DNA of 64,000 nucleotides from Rehmannia glutinosa (Eukaryota > Streptophyta > Magnoliopsida > Lamiales > Orobanchaceae), in NCBI GenBank assembly GCA_016081115.2, contig CM071933.1:58852660-58916659 (forward strand). Reading direction: 5' to 3'. The notes under the pieces were generated by a model. It saw only the letters and a program-made list of their open reading frames with translations. It was not told the origin of the DNA and ran no database searches. The position numbers were made by a program, and so were the translations under genes. This document shows positions 1 through 11,995 of this stretch, in pieces. Numbering within the stretch: the first letter of the stretch is position 1; each line of letters starts with the position of its first letter.

Positions 1-239
1 TAAATACAACCAATAAATTCTAAAAAAATGCATAATAAACTCTAGTATATCATTTAATTGTTATATTTATTAAGAAAAAATTAAATCAACAAGTAATTCT
101 ATCAAGTTTGGCAAAAATAAAACAGAGTTGATATGATCACAAATTAACAGAAAGTAACGACTTTATAACTTATTTGTACAAATGGAAATTTATGTTAGGC
201 TTCTAAGAAGAAATATATCATGCCACGCGAAAATCTAAG

Positions 240-433
240 TTGAAGTTACTAAGGGATAAACGAGTTCGGGTAGTAGGTATCCGTGGGGGTAAAACCGCAC
301 CCTACTCGTACATAAATATGTAGTAATTTCTCATCTCATACTATTTTCAAATCCAAAAGGGACTATTCATATCCGTCCCATTAAGGTCTGAGTGGGTGGA
401 TATCCGCGACTATCCGTCCTGCTGTCATCCCTA
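240..433 (-). mobile_element. Ac/Ds-like hAT terminal fragment
   Basis: The right edge reads, on the minus strand, TAGGGATGACAGC. This is close to the 11-bp terminal repeat of maize Ac/Ds (YAGGGATGAAA). Inward lie several CCGT/ATCCG-type short repeats, as expected for hAT subterminal transposase-binding sites. No transposase coding is visible, and I could not define the other end or an 8-bp target duplication, so this is probably a truncated or MITE-like copy. Similar ends occur near 31697, 60819 and 62215. Confidence 0.5.
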
Positions 434-1799
434 CTACTGAGTCCGGAGAACGTTAATTAATTTTATACAGTTATTAATTAGTTAATATTCATTTTTAACT
501 TTTTTTTTAAAACAAAAAGAAATTAAAGAATAGGCCCTTTTGGAGGGGAAAAACGGATTCAAGGAAAAGAAGTGGGGCAGAAAAGAGAATCTTTAAAATT
601 AACTCCGACCACGATTTCAGAGATTCAAACGGCGATCCTTGCGTCTCCCCCAATCTGGGCTGGCGCCTTCCTTCACCGCTGCTCTCCTTTTCCTCAAAAT
701 TTCATTCTGTATTCAGCCAGGGTATAAATGGATTTTCTATTTCTATTTTTATTTAATTTCCTCATCCTCTTCCCTCCTCCACAGATTTTTCTCTTCCCAC
801 CCATCGGCCAAACCAATGGCCACGACTGTACCAACAACAATAACAACAGCAACGGCGAAAACCAGAACCCGTTACGCATTTGCGCAGGGGATTTTAGCAA
901 AGGCCCTTTAATTTTGTCGGGATATTTCTTCTATTGCTTTTCAATTTCTTAACCCAGTAGGCGGAAGCTTTTCGAATGATCGGTACGTGGGATTGTTAAT
1001 CCAGCGGGAACCCATTGACGCAAATTTTCGGAGGTTATCTTACAGATTGTGAAAGGAAATAGCATAGCATATACTGATATAGAAATCATGTGGCATTGCT
1101 TATACGTTTGCATGCAAAAGGATCGTATATACGTATAATGTACATAGTTTAACGCGTGGACTCGATCATTTGGTACCTATATAGATCAATAATTTATTTC
1201 TCACGGTGACCAGAAAGAATAATGGTTGCATTGTTTTTTAGAATTTTTTGTTTATGAACATTGTCTGTGGAACCCAGCAATTTCATCTAAGGTCAGTATT
1301 TTCAGCCCTTTGATTCGGTTATGCATGCAAGTATATGAAACGATGCCAATTGATTATAAGAATGGTGGGATTGTTGTAGACTTCAGAGCTCCAAATGACC
1401 CGAAAGTTTGGAAGATATCAATTTGAATTTTTCTATGTTTCCTTTTGAATTTTATTTTCCAAGAATAGAAATTACCCCGAATTTTTCTATGTAAAACAAA
1501 TGTTCATTTGGATCTTATTTAAATTTTCCCCGTTTTATTCAGAATTTATTTGTTAGTTTAGGAGATTCTGTGTTATAGTTTTCGGGTATAGTGGCTCTAA
1601 TTATGAGGCTAAATTTCATTTTAACACGAGAAAGGTCTGTACTCATGTGGCGAACTGTTTTGGAAAATTGCTGTGATATTGATGATAATGATTTTGCTTA
1701 TCGTTCTCCTGTTCTTGCATTCAGGTTCTTCATAGTCCTGTACTTTATCCAATAGTCCGAAAAAGATGCATTACATTTATGTTTTTTGTTCAAATGCAG
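434..1799 (+). promoter_or_regulatory. Probable promoter, 5' UTR and 5' UTR intron of the D6PK-like gene
   Basis: The block upstream of the kinase has a GC- and CT-richer stretch at about 600-900, as is common for plant 5' UTRs. A good acceptor (pyrimidine-rich tract then TGCAG) ends at 1799, exactly before the ATG at 1800, which implies an intron in the 5' UTR. Possible donors are AAG|GTCAGT with its GT at 1292-1293 and a weaker CAGG|GTATAA near 720. Which one is used cannot be decided from sequence alone. I see no clear TATA box. Short open frames here (for example 639-911) show no protein-like features and may be uORFs or chance. Confidence 0.45.
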
Positions 1800-4214
1800 A
1801 TGAGTCACACACCAATGGAAGAAATTACCTCTGAGCATGACAAGATGGACCTGGATGCCAAAAGTTCTACCACATCAATTTCTAATGCACCTCAGGACTC
1901 AAAGATATCCGACCAATCGGCGAAAAGGAATGCTCATCCTGGCCGTGTTGCACCCTGTGAACCTATACTTGTAGATCACAATTCCCAAGTAAATCCGTCT
2001 TCAACTCATAAATCTCCTACTGAATTTAGAAGAAACGAGGCAATAACAGAGAGTAGTGCAAATTCCTCTGCATTGCCCAGCCCAAGAAGATTTGACGACA
2101 GTCTCATCAGTACGACCCCAAGTGTATCACCCGCTCTATCACCTAACACAAAGACAAGCACTGCTAAGAGTAGTCTATCGACCGTTAATCAGGGCTGGGT
2201 CAGTGGGAGCAGCAATCGCAGCGATAGTTTAGACAGCACGAGTGCACCTCTGAGGCCCCACACGGGCGGTGATGTTAGATGGGATGCAATTAGCTCTGCT
2301 TCTTCAAAAGATTCACCTCTTGGTCTTACAAATTTTCGCCTCTTGAAGCGGCTCGGTTATGGAGATATTGGGAGTGTTTACCTCGTTGAGCTTCGAGGAA
2401 CTGCGACATTTTTTGCTATGAAGGTTATGGATAAAGGTTCTCTTGCTAGCAGAAATAAACTGCTTCGAGCCCAAACAGAAAGGGAGATTCTTGGTCTTCT
2501 TGACCATCCTTTTTTACCTACATTATACACTTACTTTGAGACAGAGAAATTTTATTGCTTGGTTATGGAGTTCTGTAGTGGAGGTAACCTTCATACTCTT
2601 CGGCAAAAGCAGCCCAACAAGCATTTTACTGAGGAAGCTGCTAGGTTATTACCTACTTACTTTGTTGATCTTTACAAACCTCTCTTATTTATGTGCCCTT
2701 TTAGATTTTTTCCACTTGCGCATTGCATTGTTGTTGAATATGATTAATTTAGTTGATATTGTTTTGCGTTCGTGCTGATAGCCCTTGTTCAGGTATGTGC
2801 GTTTTAGGACCGTGTGCTAGCTTATTTGTGACATAGATACTGTATGAGAAGTTGAAACAGCTGAATTAGCAATCCACTCCTAAAGTAACCAGATTCACTG
2901 AATTGGTCAAGAAAAAGATGGACTTTAAAGAATAGGCATCTTTCTTAAAGATCAAAGCATTTTTTTTTTTTCCCCTCAAAAAAAAAAAAAAAAGATCAAA
3001 GCATTTTTGGATATGTCAGAGAAATATTATTTCATTTTGTTCTGCAGTAGATTTTGCAATAATATAGACTCCAACTAATATTTCACAAATCTTGTCGTTC
3101 TTGTTCAGGATGTTCAGCATCTTTCTCCACAGGTCAGCAACAGCCTGTGAATGAAATATGAATTAGCATCACCATTTTTCCCTATTACTCTTGTCAATGC
3201 GAAACTTTTGATTAACATAATTTGATGCACAATTAGCTAAGCATACAATGTGTTTATTCTTTTTTTTTTTTTTGCCCCTATGCAAGTTTGGATTAACAAA
3301 TGGTAAACCACGATAGACACTTTGTTTAATTAAACTTTTTTGTTTTCAGATTTTATGCATCAGAGGTCTTGTTGGCACTTGAGTATCTGCATATGCTAGG
3401 AATTGTTTACCGTGACCTAAAACCAGAAAACGTTCTAGTGAGAGAAGAGGGCCATATCATGCTCTCCGACTTTGACCTTTCTCTCCGTTGCTCCGTCTAT
3501 CCAACCCTCGTAAAGTCCTCGTCTGTCCATGGAAACGAAGGTAATACTGCTGGCGTCCTATTGAACGATGACAACGCGGTGCGTGGTTGTATGCAACCAT
3601 CATCCTTTCTCCCACGCCTTCTCCCTAAAAAGAACCGCAAATCCAAATCCGATTTTGGGCTCGGAAATAACCCTAACGCCCTTCCCGAGCTAATGGCCGA
3701 GCCGACAAACGTACGCTCAATGTCATTTGTCGGGACACACGAATATTTAGCCCCAGAGATTATTCGTGGCGAGGGTCATGGCAGTGCAGTTGATTGGTGG
3801 ACATTCGGAATTTTCTTGTACGAGCTCTTACACGGGACAACCCCATTCAAGGGTTCTGGAAATCGTGCCACGTTGTTTAATGTCGTTGGCCAGCCATTAA
3901 AGTTTCCGGAAACTCCACAGGTGAGTTTGACAGCGCGTGATCTCATAAAAGGACTCTTGGTTAAGGAACCACACAAGCGAATCGCGTATAAAAGGGGTGC
4001 TACCGAAATAAAACAGCACCCTTTCTTCGAGGGTGTGAATTGGGCTCTTGTAAGAAGCGCCGCGCCTCCTTACATTCCGGAGCCGGTAGACTTTACGCAG
4101 TTTGCGAGTAAAGATAATGCACATTCGGACAAGAAGATTGCGGATATTGTTGGGAGTGATAGGAAAAAAAGCAGCTCTAGTGATTCTTCTTATGTTGAAT
4201 TTGAGTATTTCTAG
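1800..4214 (+). CDS. AGC VIII protein kinase, D6PK-like (two coding exons 1800-2644 and 3350-4214)
   Basis: The product is a Ser/Thr kinase of 569 aa. The closest family is the D6PK/D6PKL group of plant AGC VIII kinases, which phosphorylate PIN auxin exporters at the plasma membrane; the exact orthologue is not assigned. Residues 1-178 are Ser/Thr-rich and low complexity. The kinase domain starts near residue 179, with a Gly-rich loop GYGDIG (about 186-191), ATP-binding Lys208 in FAMKVM, YRDLKPEN with catalytic Asp304, DFD (322-324) instead of DFG, and APE at 416-418. DFD and the long insertion between DFD and APE (about 90 residues) are hallmarks of AGC VIII. The C-terminus ends in a hydrophobic FEYF, like the PIF motif. 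Exon 1 ends AG|GTTATT at 2644, and the 705-nt intron ends TTTTCAG at 3349. The joined frame is open, and the junction codon is Arg282. Start 1800 is chosen because the splice acceptor lies directly before it. Without splicing, an in-frame ATG at 1779 would add seven residues. Confidence 0.93.
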
Positions 4215-4547
4215 TACTTGGAGTGTTGATGGTTTTTATTTTTATTGTGATGTGTACATCTTTTTTGTGAGAGTAATTTGTATAAAGGGATTGGCAGTTT
4301 GACAGTTTGTTAATTTACTGGACAATAATATTATGCCAAGATGCTATAGAGTTTTTTTTGTCAGGGGAATGAAAAATGTGTTGCGTTTCTGATTTCTCAC
4401 TTTTATTAATACTGTAAACTATTATGTTACAAGATAGTATTATATTATAATGAAAATATTTGTAATAATAAGTAATACTAATAGTTCTATTCGAATAATT
4501 AAACAATACAGTTTCTGAAAAAGTTCCACATTTGCATGGTTCCGGCT

Positions 4548-4900
4548 GCAGCTTTCAGTTGCAAATTGGTTTTCCAATCGGCTACTTAACTAATTCAAAA
4601 TCAATTCAATTCTTGCATCTTTCAAATTCACGTAAGTCTAATCCAAAGACTGTGTCTGGTGGGTGAAAAGGAAAAAATGTTGATATTTTATTATTTTGAT
4701 TTGGTAGGTGAAAAGGAGAAAAAAAAAAAAAAGATTGTTGGTTCAGTTTTGGCTGATCAAAAGAGTAAAAGTGTCGATATTTTCATTATTTTGTTCAGGC
4801 TTTCAATAGCAATTCGTTTTCCAATCTGCTACCAATTTGTCTAATTCACTTCTTGCGTCTTACAGTTCACGAAAGTCTAATCCAAAGACTGATGGGTGAC
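4548..4900. repeat. Tandem duplication downstream of the kinase gene (unit about 250 bp)
   Basis: The stretch at 4551-4671 (CTTTCAGTTGCAAATTGG to GGGTGAAAAGG) is repeated with divergence from 4799 to 4900. The array then continues at 7511 after a 2.6-kb insertion. A GTGAAAAGGARAAA motif recurs at about 4663, 4707 and 7514. I see no coding content. The array helps to define the insertion at 4901-7510. The rest of 4215-4550 is AT-rich 3' flank of the kinase without recognisable features. Confidence 0.6.
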
Positions 4901-7510
4901 TGTTGGAATTTGGTTTTGTAAAAAATGGGTGTTGACCCATATTGGACCAACTATTTAAGTGGTTTCCATTGGTGGAAAATGAAATTAAAATATATAATCA
5001 AATTCTACTAAGTGAGTAGAAGAAATTAGAATTTCGAATTTCTCAAAATCAATTCCGGGTGAATGAGAAATTAATGCTACAAATTAGCCACTTAAAACTG
5101 AAAATTGACATGAAAATTGGTAAATGTGGGGATAGAGTGAAATTCCATCTACATAGAGTAGAAAGCCAAAATTAGCTCAATTTATATAGCCCAAGTGGGA
5201 GTAATAGTTTTGGGCCCTTAGGGCACCAAAATTTTTAAAGGAGGGAGGACCTACATGCTTGTGGATTTTATTCAAACACACGCATGCGCCCCCGCCTGAG
5301 CTCTTAAAATTTTGGACGAATTTTATTTGAACCTTAAAAACTTTAATATTTTACACAAACTGGACATAGCGCGCGGTGCGCTCCATGATGCAGCGATCTT
5401 GTTGTCGCGATCGCGCACTGAATTTACGCGCGTGCGAAGCTTTGAAGTCTTGCGATCGCACACCGAGGACAGAGAGATTTTAGCGCAATGCGCGCTGGAG
5501 AGCGCAGTCGCACGACATTGAACAGAGGCACATGTTCGAGTTACCAGGTACGTTTTTGGCTATAGACATGTCTTTTCGAGTCAAAAGATATGATCATTCC
5601 ATGAGGCACTTAAATGTTTATAAATACAATCACTGCAGATGAAATAAACACGAAAATAATCAGATTAAAAAATTGAATCACTCTGCATTAGCATATTGAT
5701 TTATTTTCTTCCTAAAGCTTGAAAGTCTAAACACTTCGTTGTTCGCTGTAGGTTCGACTTTTGCAAGTGCTGCTAAGTCGAATATGGAAAGTCGTTATAT
5801 CTTAGAGGGAAATTGCTAGAACCGTAGGCAGTTAGTACAGGACAATTTTATCTTGCAGAGATAGCATCAAATACTAGTCTCGACTTTCACATATCTGTCC
5901 CATTTTTCATTCTTTACTTAGTCATTTCTTATTAAACAGTATCAAAGAGAAATTGTTAATGTTCCTTTTATTTTAATTTGGTAGGTGATGCTGCTAAAAT
6001 TCACAGATCACTAAGTCAAGGAATCTGATAAATCAGTCCAACTTCTTTTTCTTTGGATGAGAACTAGTCTGCAACACACAGAACAAAGTTATGGGGTCCC
6101 TGGATGGTCAAATAGAGGCCCCTCCGATACTCAAGTCAGCGACTGTATGAGAATAATCCAGAGCAAAGGAAATAACAATTGGGAACAATTAACTGTGTAT
6201 GATTCTGAATGATTCAAATTACTTACAAAATAATGAGGACCAGTCTTTTTATACATGGGCTTATAGGATAGAGTGAGCCGGCATGGGCCGCGCAGGCCGG
6301 TGTGGGCAGTGTATGTCAGTCTGGGCCCTATAGGTCGGAGAATTATACATGTTGCTTAATAATTAATAATATGGGAAAATTCCACCATATACCCTCTTTT
6401 TTGAAAAAATACCACCAAATACGCTCTTATCACTTTTACACTTATTTTTTTCCTTTTTTACGCTCCAACTTATTTTTTGATTATTTTTACGTTTTCTTCG
6501 TTTTTTCTTGTTCCTGTGTTGTTTTATATGTTATACATGTTGTTTCGATATTGTTTAAATTTGTTTCTTTGTTGTTTTTTTTTTGTTTCTTAGTTGTTTG
6601 TTTTGTTGTTTTAATGTTTCAAAATAATTTTTACCTATTTTTTATGCTACTTTTTGTTTATGTATTGTTTTGTACATTGTTTCTATTGTTTATGTGTTGT
6701 TCTATAATATTTTTAATGTTGTTCGAATAATTTTTTTGTTGTTTTCATGTAGTTTTCAATGTGTAGATGCAATTTTTACCTACTTTTAAGCTCTTTTTAT
6801 TTATGTGGTACTTTTAATATTTTTTACGTTGTTTCTAGGTTGTTTTCATACCTTTTTTAATGTTGTTTTTATGTTTATTTGTCGTTTCCACGTAGTTTTT
6901 GATGTTTAAATACAATTTGTACCTAAAATGTTATTTTAAGCTCTTTTGGCTCATGTGGTGTTTTCTATATTGTTTATGGGTTTGTTTCTATATTGTTTCT
7001 TGGTTGTTTCCATGTTTTTTATGTTTTCATGCATTGGATCTAAAATTGAATTTTGTTTTTTGACTCATGTTGTTTCTATATTATTTTCAATTTGTTTGGT
7101 TTTAATATGTGTTGTTTTATGTGTATATTGTTTTTTTATAAGATTTCAAGTATAAAATGGATTATTTAATGGGGGCAAAAATTTAATTTTTCACTGAAAT
7201 TTGATTAGAAGAAATATGTTTGAAACAACAAAGAAACAATAAAGAAACAACAAAATATGTTTGAAACAACAAAGAAACAACAACGTAAAAAAATCCGGGA
7301 ATTTTGGCAGGAGCGTATTTTTGTCCAGAAAAAGGGGAAAGGCGTAATTTTGTCCCAAAAATAACCGGAAAGCATAATATTATGTCTTTAGTCCAGAAAA
7401 GTTGGGTAATTGTGTCCTTATCCCTAATAATATTGGGTAATTAATGAATTTTAATAAATACATTTAATAAATAATTGAGATAATTATGAAAGTACAATTT
7501 TACCCCAACA
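4901..7510 (-). mobile_element. Probable solo LTR (minus orientation) containing a MITE
   Basis: The segment begins TGTTGGAATTTGG and ends TACCCCAACA, so it has the TG...CA ends and short inverted repeat of a copia-type LTR. Read on the minus strand it has a TATA-like box (TATAAAAAG, about 6245-6255) in the position expected between U3 and R. Removing the MITE at 6373-7424 leaves about 1.55 kb. It interrupts a tandem repeat of which copies flank both sides. No 5-bp target duplication is visible; about 40 bp of the repeat unit is missing at the left edge, so a flank deletion may have removed it. A GC-rich patch with repeated GCGATCGC-like words lies at 5365-5520. I see no internal region and no coding. 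Confidence 0.5.
6373..7424 (+). mobile_element. Mutator-type MITE, copy 1 (9-bp TSD TAATAATAT)
   Basis: The 1052-bp insertion is flanked on both sides by the identical 9-bp sequence TAATAATAT (6364-6372 and 7425-7433), the TSD length of MULEs. The ends are GGGAAAATTCC and, inverted, GGGATAAGGAC. The interior is a long low-complexity run of TTGTTT/AAACAA words and has no credible gene. The open frames seen in it are all Phe/Leu/Val strings produced by the T-rich run. A related inverted copy lies at 35819-36674. Confidence 0.75.
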
Positions 7511-7705
7511 GTAGGTGAAAAGGAAAAAAGAAGGAAAAAAAACCGTGAGTTGGTTGTTTCGGATGATAAAAACAATGTGTATTTTATTATTTTGTTCTAG
7601 ACGGTTAAAGGATTAAAAAAAGAAAACTTTTATTATTTTGTTCTAGACTTTAAAAAAAGAAAAGAAAAGTTGTTTGGGTGCAAGGATTAAAAAGTTAAAA
7701 ATAAT

Positions 7706-7779
7706 CGCTAGAAAGAGGGATTGAACCTCCGACCTTCTGGTTAACAGCCACACGCTCTAACCAACTGAGCTATTCCAGC
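7706..7779 (-). tRNA. tRNA-Asn (GTT)
   Basis: The 74-nt minus-strand sequence folds as a tRNA. The acceptor stem is GCTGGAA/TTCTAGC, the D arm AGTTGGTTAGAG, the anticodon loop CTGTTAA with anticodon GTT, and the T loop TTCAATC. There is no intron. Box A (TAGCTCAGTTGG) and a slightly altered box B (GGTTCAATCCC) are present. A run of five T follows on the minus strand (7694-7702), as for Pol III termination. The anticodon stem has one mismatch (TGTGG against CCAGA, where CCACA would pair fully), and the T stem ends in a G-T pair, so function could be reduced. Confidence 0.88.
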
Positions 7780-7865
7780 TTGTTTATTTTATTTTTCTGT
7801 CTATCTTATTTATTCGTTTTAAATATAAATAGCAAAAATCAATTATGAAATATTATAAGATTAGT

Positions 7866-7870
7866 CCCTC

Positions 7871-7903
<33 letters not shown>

Positions 7904-7916
7904 AAGCTATTCCAGC
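7866..7916 (-). pseudogene. Truncated tRNA-Asn copy
   Basis: About 90 bp from the complete tRNA-Asn lies a second minus-strand copy. It starts with the same GCTGGAATAGCT, has lost four bases of the D arm, keeps a perfectly pairing anticodon stem (TGTGG/CCACA) and GTT anticodon, and stops after GGTCGGAGG. The T loop and the 3' acceptor strand are missing. It is a relic, not a working tRNA. Its anticodon arm is closer to the usual plant tRNA-Asn than that of the complete neighbour. Confidence 0.8.
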
Positions 7917-8092
7917 ATATTAATTTTAATTTTAATTTTTTATGCTCCTAATTTAATCCATTACTTACAATTTTATTGGTTTAATTTTTTTGATGCTCCT
8001 ACTTTGTTGGTGTTGTCTCTTGTGCCCGAAACATTATACCCTCATTAATAAGTAAAGAATTGGGAAATGAGTGAATAAACATATTGTGAATT

Positions 8093-8170
8093 GAATGGTG
8101 GTCGAGTGGTTAAGAGTCTCAACCCTATTAAAATGATTGGACACTCCTCCCGCCAGGACATGTACTTAAA
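8093..8170 (+). mobile_element. Possible tRNA-derived SINE fragment
   Basis: The stretch GGTGGTCGAGTGGTTAAGA resembles box A of tRNA-derived plant SINEs and is followed by a CTCCTCCCGCCAGGACATG block. No intact box B (GGTTCGANNC) is present, and no clear 3' tail or target duplication can be placed. It could also be a decayed tRNA-Ser/Leu-like pseudogene. Confidence 0.3.
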
Positions 8171-9478
8171 AAAAGTGAAAAATATAATGATTCTGTGATA
8201 TAAACATATATTTTTTATTTTTACTAAGATTATTTTAAAAATATGTTTCTAAATTTAAATAAGCAAAATACAATGACACTCCATAAACTTGATTCTATGT
8301 AACATATATCTTTGAACTTGTCAATGTAACACGTGCCCTCAGAATCAAACTGGAACGTAATATTCGTATAAAATCACCCTTATTAAAAACGAATCTATAT
8401 AATTTTAGTGTATATCTTGAATATTTGTATTCCAGTTTGATTTATATTTTCTTTAATTTGAAGAAAATTAAACTATTTCTTTAGGAAAAAATTGTACATT
8501 AAGTAATTCAAACTTTTAAAAAACTAGTGCAATAATTGAATATAATATATACACAAAAAATCAAATATAAGAGATGATTGAAGAAAAATAAAGTATTAAC
8601 TATTTAACTCAAAAAAATCAATAAGAGAAAATAGACGAATACAAATATTTTTTTAAGAGCTTAATTCAGTTTTACATATTGTACTTCTTCAATTATTTTC
8701 TTGTTTATTCAATATGATTCATAGTCTAAAACATAATATTAGTAAACTATCTTATTTAATGATTATCAATATTTTTTTTCTGTAAAACATCCCCAATTAT
8801 CAATATTTATACTGAAACAAATTGAAAGAATACCCAATTAGTTCTATTAGAATATTTAGAACTAATAAGTCTTGTTATTTGATCAATGATTTTTTGAATA
8901 TTCAAATTTTACCATAAGAAAATATGTATTGTTTTTTCTTCCTTACTAAAATATTATATATATATATATCTCACTATACTGGAAATATAAATAAAAAATA
9001 ATTTTTTAAGAAATAAAATGTATGTAATTTCATTGTACAAAAAATATATTTATTAATTTTCATCTAGAAGAGTTTAAATTATGAAAGTTAATATTTTACA
9101 TTGAATTCAAATAATCAAAATATCTTATATACTCAATATTTTGGTGTATTTGTCACACACCTTAATATTAAAGTACTTTTTTGATTCGAATTACTTAAAC
9201 TGCTACTTACTTTTTCGGAAAAATATAATTCAAAAATATTTTTCTAATTCATAAAATAACTTAAAATCAATAAAAACACAGGGTCAAGTTCAGAAGGTGA
9301 TATTGTATTTTGCCCTTTAAATAATTAAAAAAACAAAAAAAAAATAAAAGAAAAAGAAGAGAAACATAAAATCGAACACCATGTTTCCATTATATCATAA
9401 AACCAAAGGTAAACCAAAAATGTAGTAACGTGAATGGAGAAGAAAGAGGCATTGCTAGTCTACTATAAAAGAAAAAAG
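8171..9478. other. AT-rich intergenic DNA, nothing recognised
   Basis: This stretch is very AT-rich, with (TA)n and poly-A/T runs. No open frame of protein-like composition, RNA gene or paired transposon end was found on either strand. Confidence 0.6.
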
Positions 9479-9545
9479 AGTATGTCTCTTGTGAAACCGT
9501 CTCAAAGATCCGTGATCAATCTAATCCAAATTCGCTTTCATAGCT
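9479..9545 (+). mobile_element. Fragment of a Mutator-type terminal repeat
   Basis: The words TCTCTTGTGAAACCGTCTCA and GATCCGTGATCAATC resemble the GTGAGACGGTCTCACGG-type terminal repeats of plant MULE MITEs, such as the element at 37962-38884. Only one end is visible, so it is reported as a fragment. Confidence 0.35.
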
Positions 9546-9648
9546 AACCAGGAAAAAAAAGAAAAACAAAATATCGTAAAGTCCTCTCTGTGTGTGTGTG
9601 TGTGTAGATATATACAAAAATTTCAGAAAGGTGTATTGAGAAGATAGT

Positions 9649-10446
9649 CATGGCCGCGCCGTGTGTAAAGCGAGTGAGTCCTTCGACTCAGGCCCAGAAA
9701 AATAATAAAATTTTTGGAGCCCAAAAATTTCTATTACCTTGTGTATATATAATAGATATGGATGTAAATATAATAAGAGGTAATTTTAATTTTTCCCTTA
9801 AATTATGCAAGTTTATCTACTTTGTTCACTTAACTTTGAATTGTTCTACTTTATCTCATGAACTTTGCGAATTGTTGCACTTAACCTATCATTTTCAAAT
9901 TTACTCCTCCTTGTAACTATTATGATTTTTTCTATCTCTTAAGATTGTATCAGAGCCTAAGTTTATTTATGAAATTTACTTATTTAGTACTATTTGTATA
10001 TTGACTAACAATGAGTAGATTTTGATAGAAAAGGGATCCGAACAATTCTTCAAGATGTATGTAATAGTTACAGACAATCTATTAAGAGAAAATGAATAAC
10101 CAACTTGGAAAAACAAAGAAGAACAAGCCTTCTTTTTTATTTAACACATCATGCTTGAGAAAGGATGAAATAAAAGTTTTATTGATTAAATTTAGAAAAG
10201 CCTTCTCTTTAATGGATTAGCTATGAATTATTGAGAAACTTGATTAATACTTTTGCCGCCAAATTTGTGAGTCAAGTTATATTTAAGTAATTACATTGGA
10301 CATGTTTGTCATATTATTTTAACTAATTTTGTATGTTATATTTAGTTCACTCTTTAGTATTATTTTATGTTGTCTTTAAGTTCGTAAAAAAAAAAGACTC
10401 ATTTTTAAATTTGATTTGGGCCTAAAAATTGCTAGGCACGGCCCTA
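9649..10446 (+). mobile_element. hAT deletion derivative (8-bp TSD AAGATAGT)
   Basis: This 798-bp element is bounded by identical 8-bp duplications AAGATAGT (9641-9648 and 10447-10454), the hAT length. The ends are CATGGCCGCGCC and, inverted, TAGGGCCGTGCC, followed inward by GCCCAAAAATTT-like words on both sides, typical of the plant hAT group whose ends contain GGGCC...AAAATTT. No intact transposase is present. The 88-aa frame at 9650-9916 shows no recognised motif. It is a non-autonomous or decayed copy. Confidence 0.75.
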
Positions 10447-10454
10447 AAGATAGT

Positions 10455-11499
10455 CGATGGCACAACTGCCACCACTGAGTAATATACATATTTTTCAAGA
10501 AGAAAATTAGCAATCACTACAATGTCACCAAAGTACTTACAACATGATGAAACATTACTCCAAAAATACAAGGACTTAATTTCCACTCTACCCAAATAAA
10601 TGGTGGGTTGATTTTGGGAATGGAGAAAGAAAATCCTATTTTTTTCCATCTTTATGGAATTATTACTCAAGCCTAAGTAGCACATCCATGGTATTTTGGA
10701 ATTAAAAGAAAAAAAACTTTAGAACTCCATTGATGGAGGTTTCTAAATTTCAGATTTACAACTTCTTCCCTCATCTGAAGCTTTTAATCAACCATGACAT
10801 AAAGGAAAAATATGAAAAAATGAAGGAAAATGAAAAAGGTGGGTGAAGGAAAGAAAAATGGATGAAAATAGTCGCTACCGGTGCACGACGTCGTACATCG
10901 ATACACTCTCGAATTTGTATACTTTTATGCAAATAAGTAATATTTTTTATCCCAACGTGAATAATTTTTAATTCAACGTGTAATACCTTTTCACTTATAA
11001 CTACAATATTTTCAGGTAAATAATATTGATTTTGTTACTTTGAAAACGTATAATTTTCAGAGTAAAAGTGATATGTTTTTAAAAAATAAGTGATACTTTC
11101 GAGTATAAAGTGATAAGATGTCACCGCCTAATTTTATAAAAGTACCACCGACCCTAGAGATACCAAGCTATCTGCCATAAAAAAATTGAAAAAATATCAC
11201 CACCTAAATGTATACTTTTCTGAGTAAATGTGATATTTTTCAAGAAAAAATTAATATTTTTTAAGTATAATAAATCACACATTTCAGCCTAATAATTACA
11301 AAATTGCCTCTGTCATTTTGGGTTGGGTGATGAGTTAGGTGCGACCCGTCCGACAAAAAAGAACCCATAGAATAGTCCTATATGAGTTTTTGACAAAAAA
11401 AAGAAAAAGAATAAGGATCCACAGAAAAGTTTAGAAAATTAATATAAAATCTCTCAATTCAAATATGAAATATTCAATATCGTATAGTTTAGAACGAAT
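10455..11499. other. Intergenic, no gene recognised
   Basis: The DNA is AT-rich. Around 10930-11260 there are loosely repeated words of the type GAGTAAAAGTGATATTTTT, which may be an old MITE, but no paired ends were found. Open frames here lack protein-like composition. Confidence 0.5.
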
Positions 11500-11995
11500 A
11501 TAACTATGCTATATTATACGACGAACAAGATTCATATATCATCCAAAGAGGACAAACATAGAGAAAACCAAATAATCTGTTAAATAAAATTAACGACTTG
11601 CATTTAGTTCTTATTTGTACATTTATTAAATTTATTATAGACTAATAATCGAATATTGTGTAACTTTTAGGGAAAATTACAAAATAAATTATAAGGGTTT
11701 GGGTAGTGATGTGGCACCGGGTTGTCTGCGTTAACACAAGAGGTATTGTCTGCTATGGCCTGAACCTCACCATTTTGTCATGGGAAAAGCGTCTATTGAG
11801 GGAGAGGGGCTTAGCCGTCATAGTTTGCTCGCATGCTTACTCGATGTGAGATACATCCCTCCTCATCATAACCTCTCAACGTGTAAGTGAACTGGCTTAA
11901 AGTTTTACCACAACAGTTAGATGAACTGATGCAATTTGTTAACTATCAAATATTTCATAATTACATCACTAAATCTTCTAAATATTACAAATAAT

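Noticed and set aside
639..952. Two overlapping short frames upstream of the kinase
   Set aside because: No protein-like features; more likely 5' UTR or intron sequence of the kinase, although a uORF cannot be excluded.
6302..7155. Open frames rich in Phe, Leu and Val that look like membrane proteins
   Set aside because: They arise from TTGTTT-type low-complexity DNA inside a MITE with a 9-bp TSD; there is no start context, domain or conservation between the two copies.
9940..9965. TTGTATCAGAGCC, similar to an LTR-element primer-binding site
   Set aside because: It lies inside the hAT element bounded by 8-bp TSDs; no LTR end precedes it and no retroelement coding follows.
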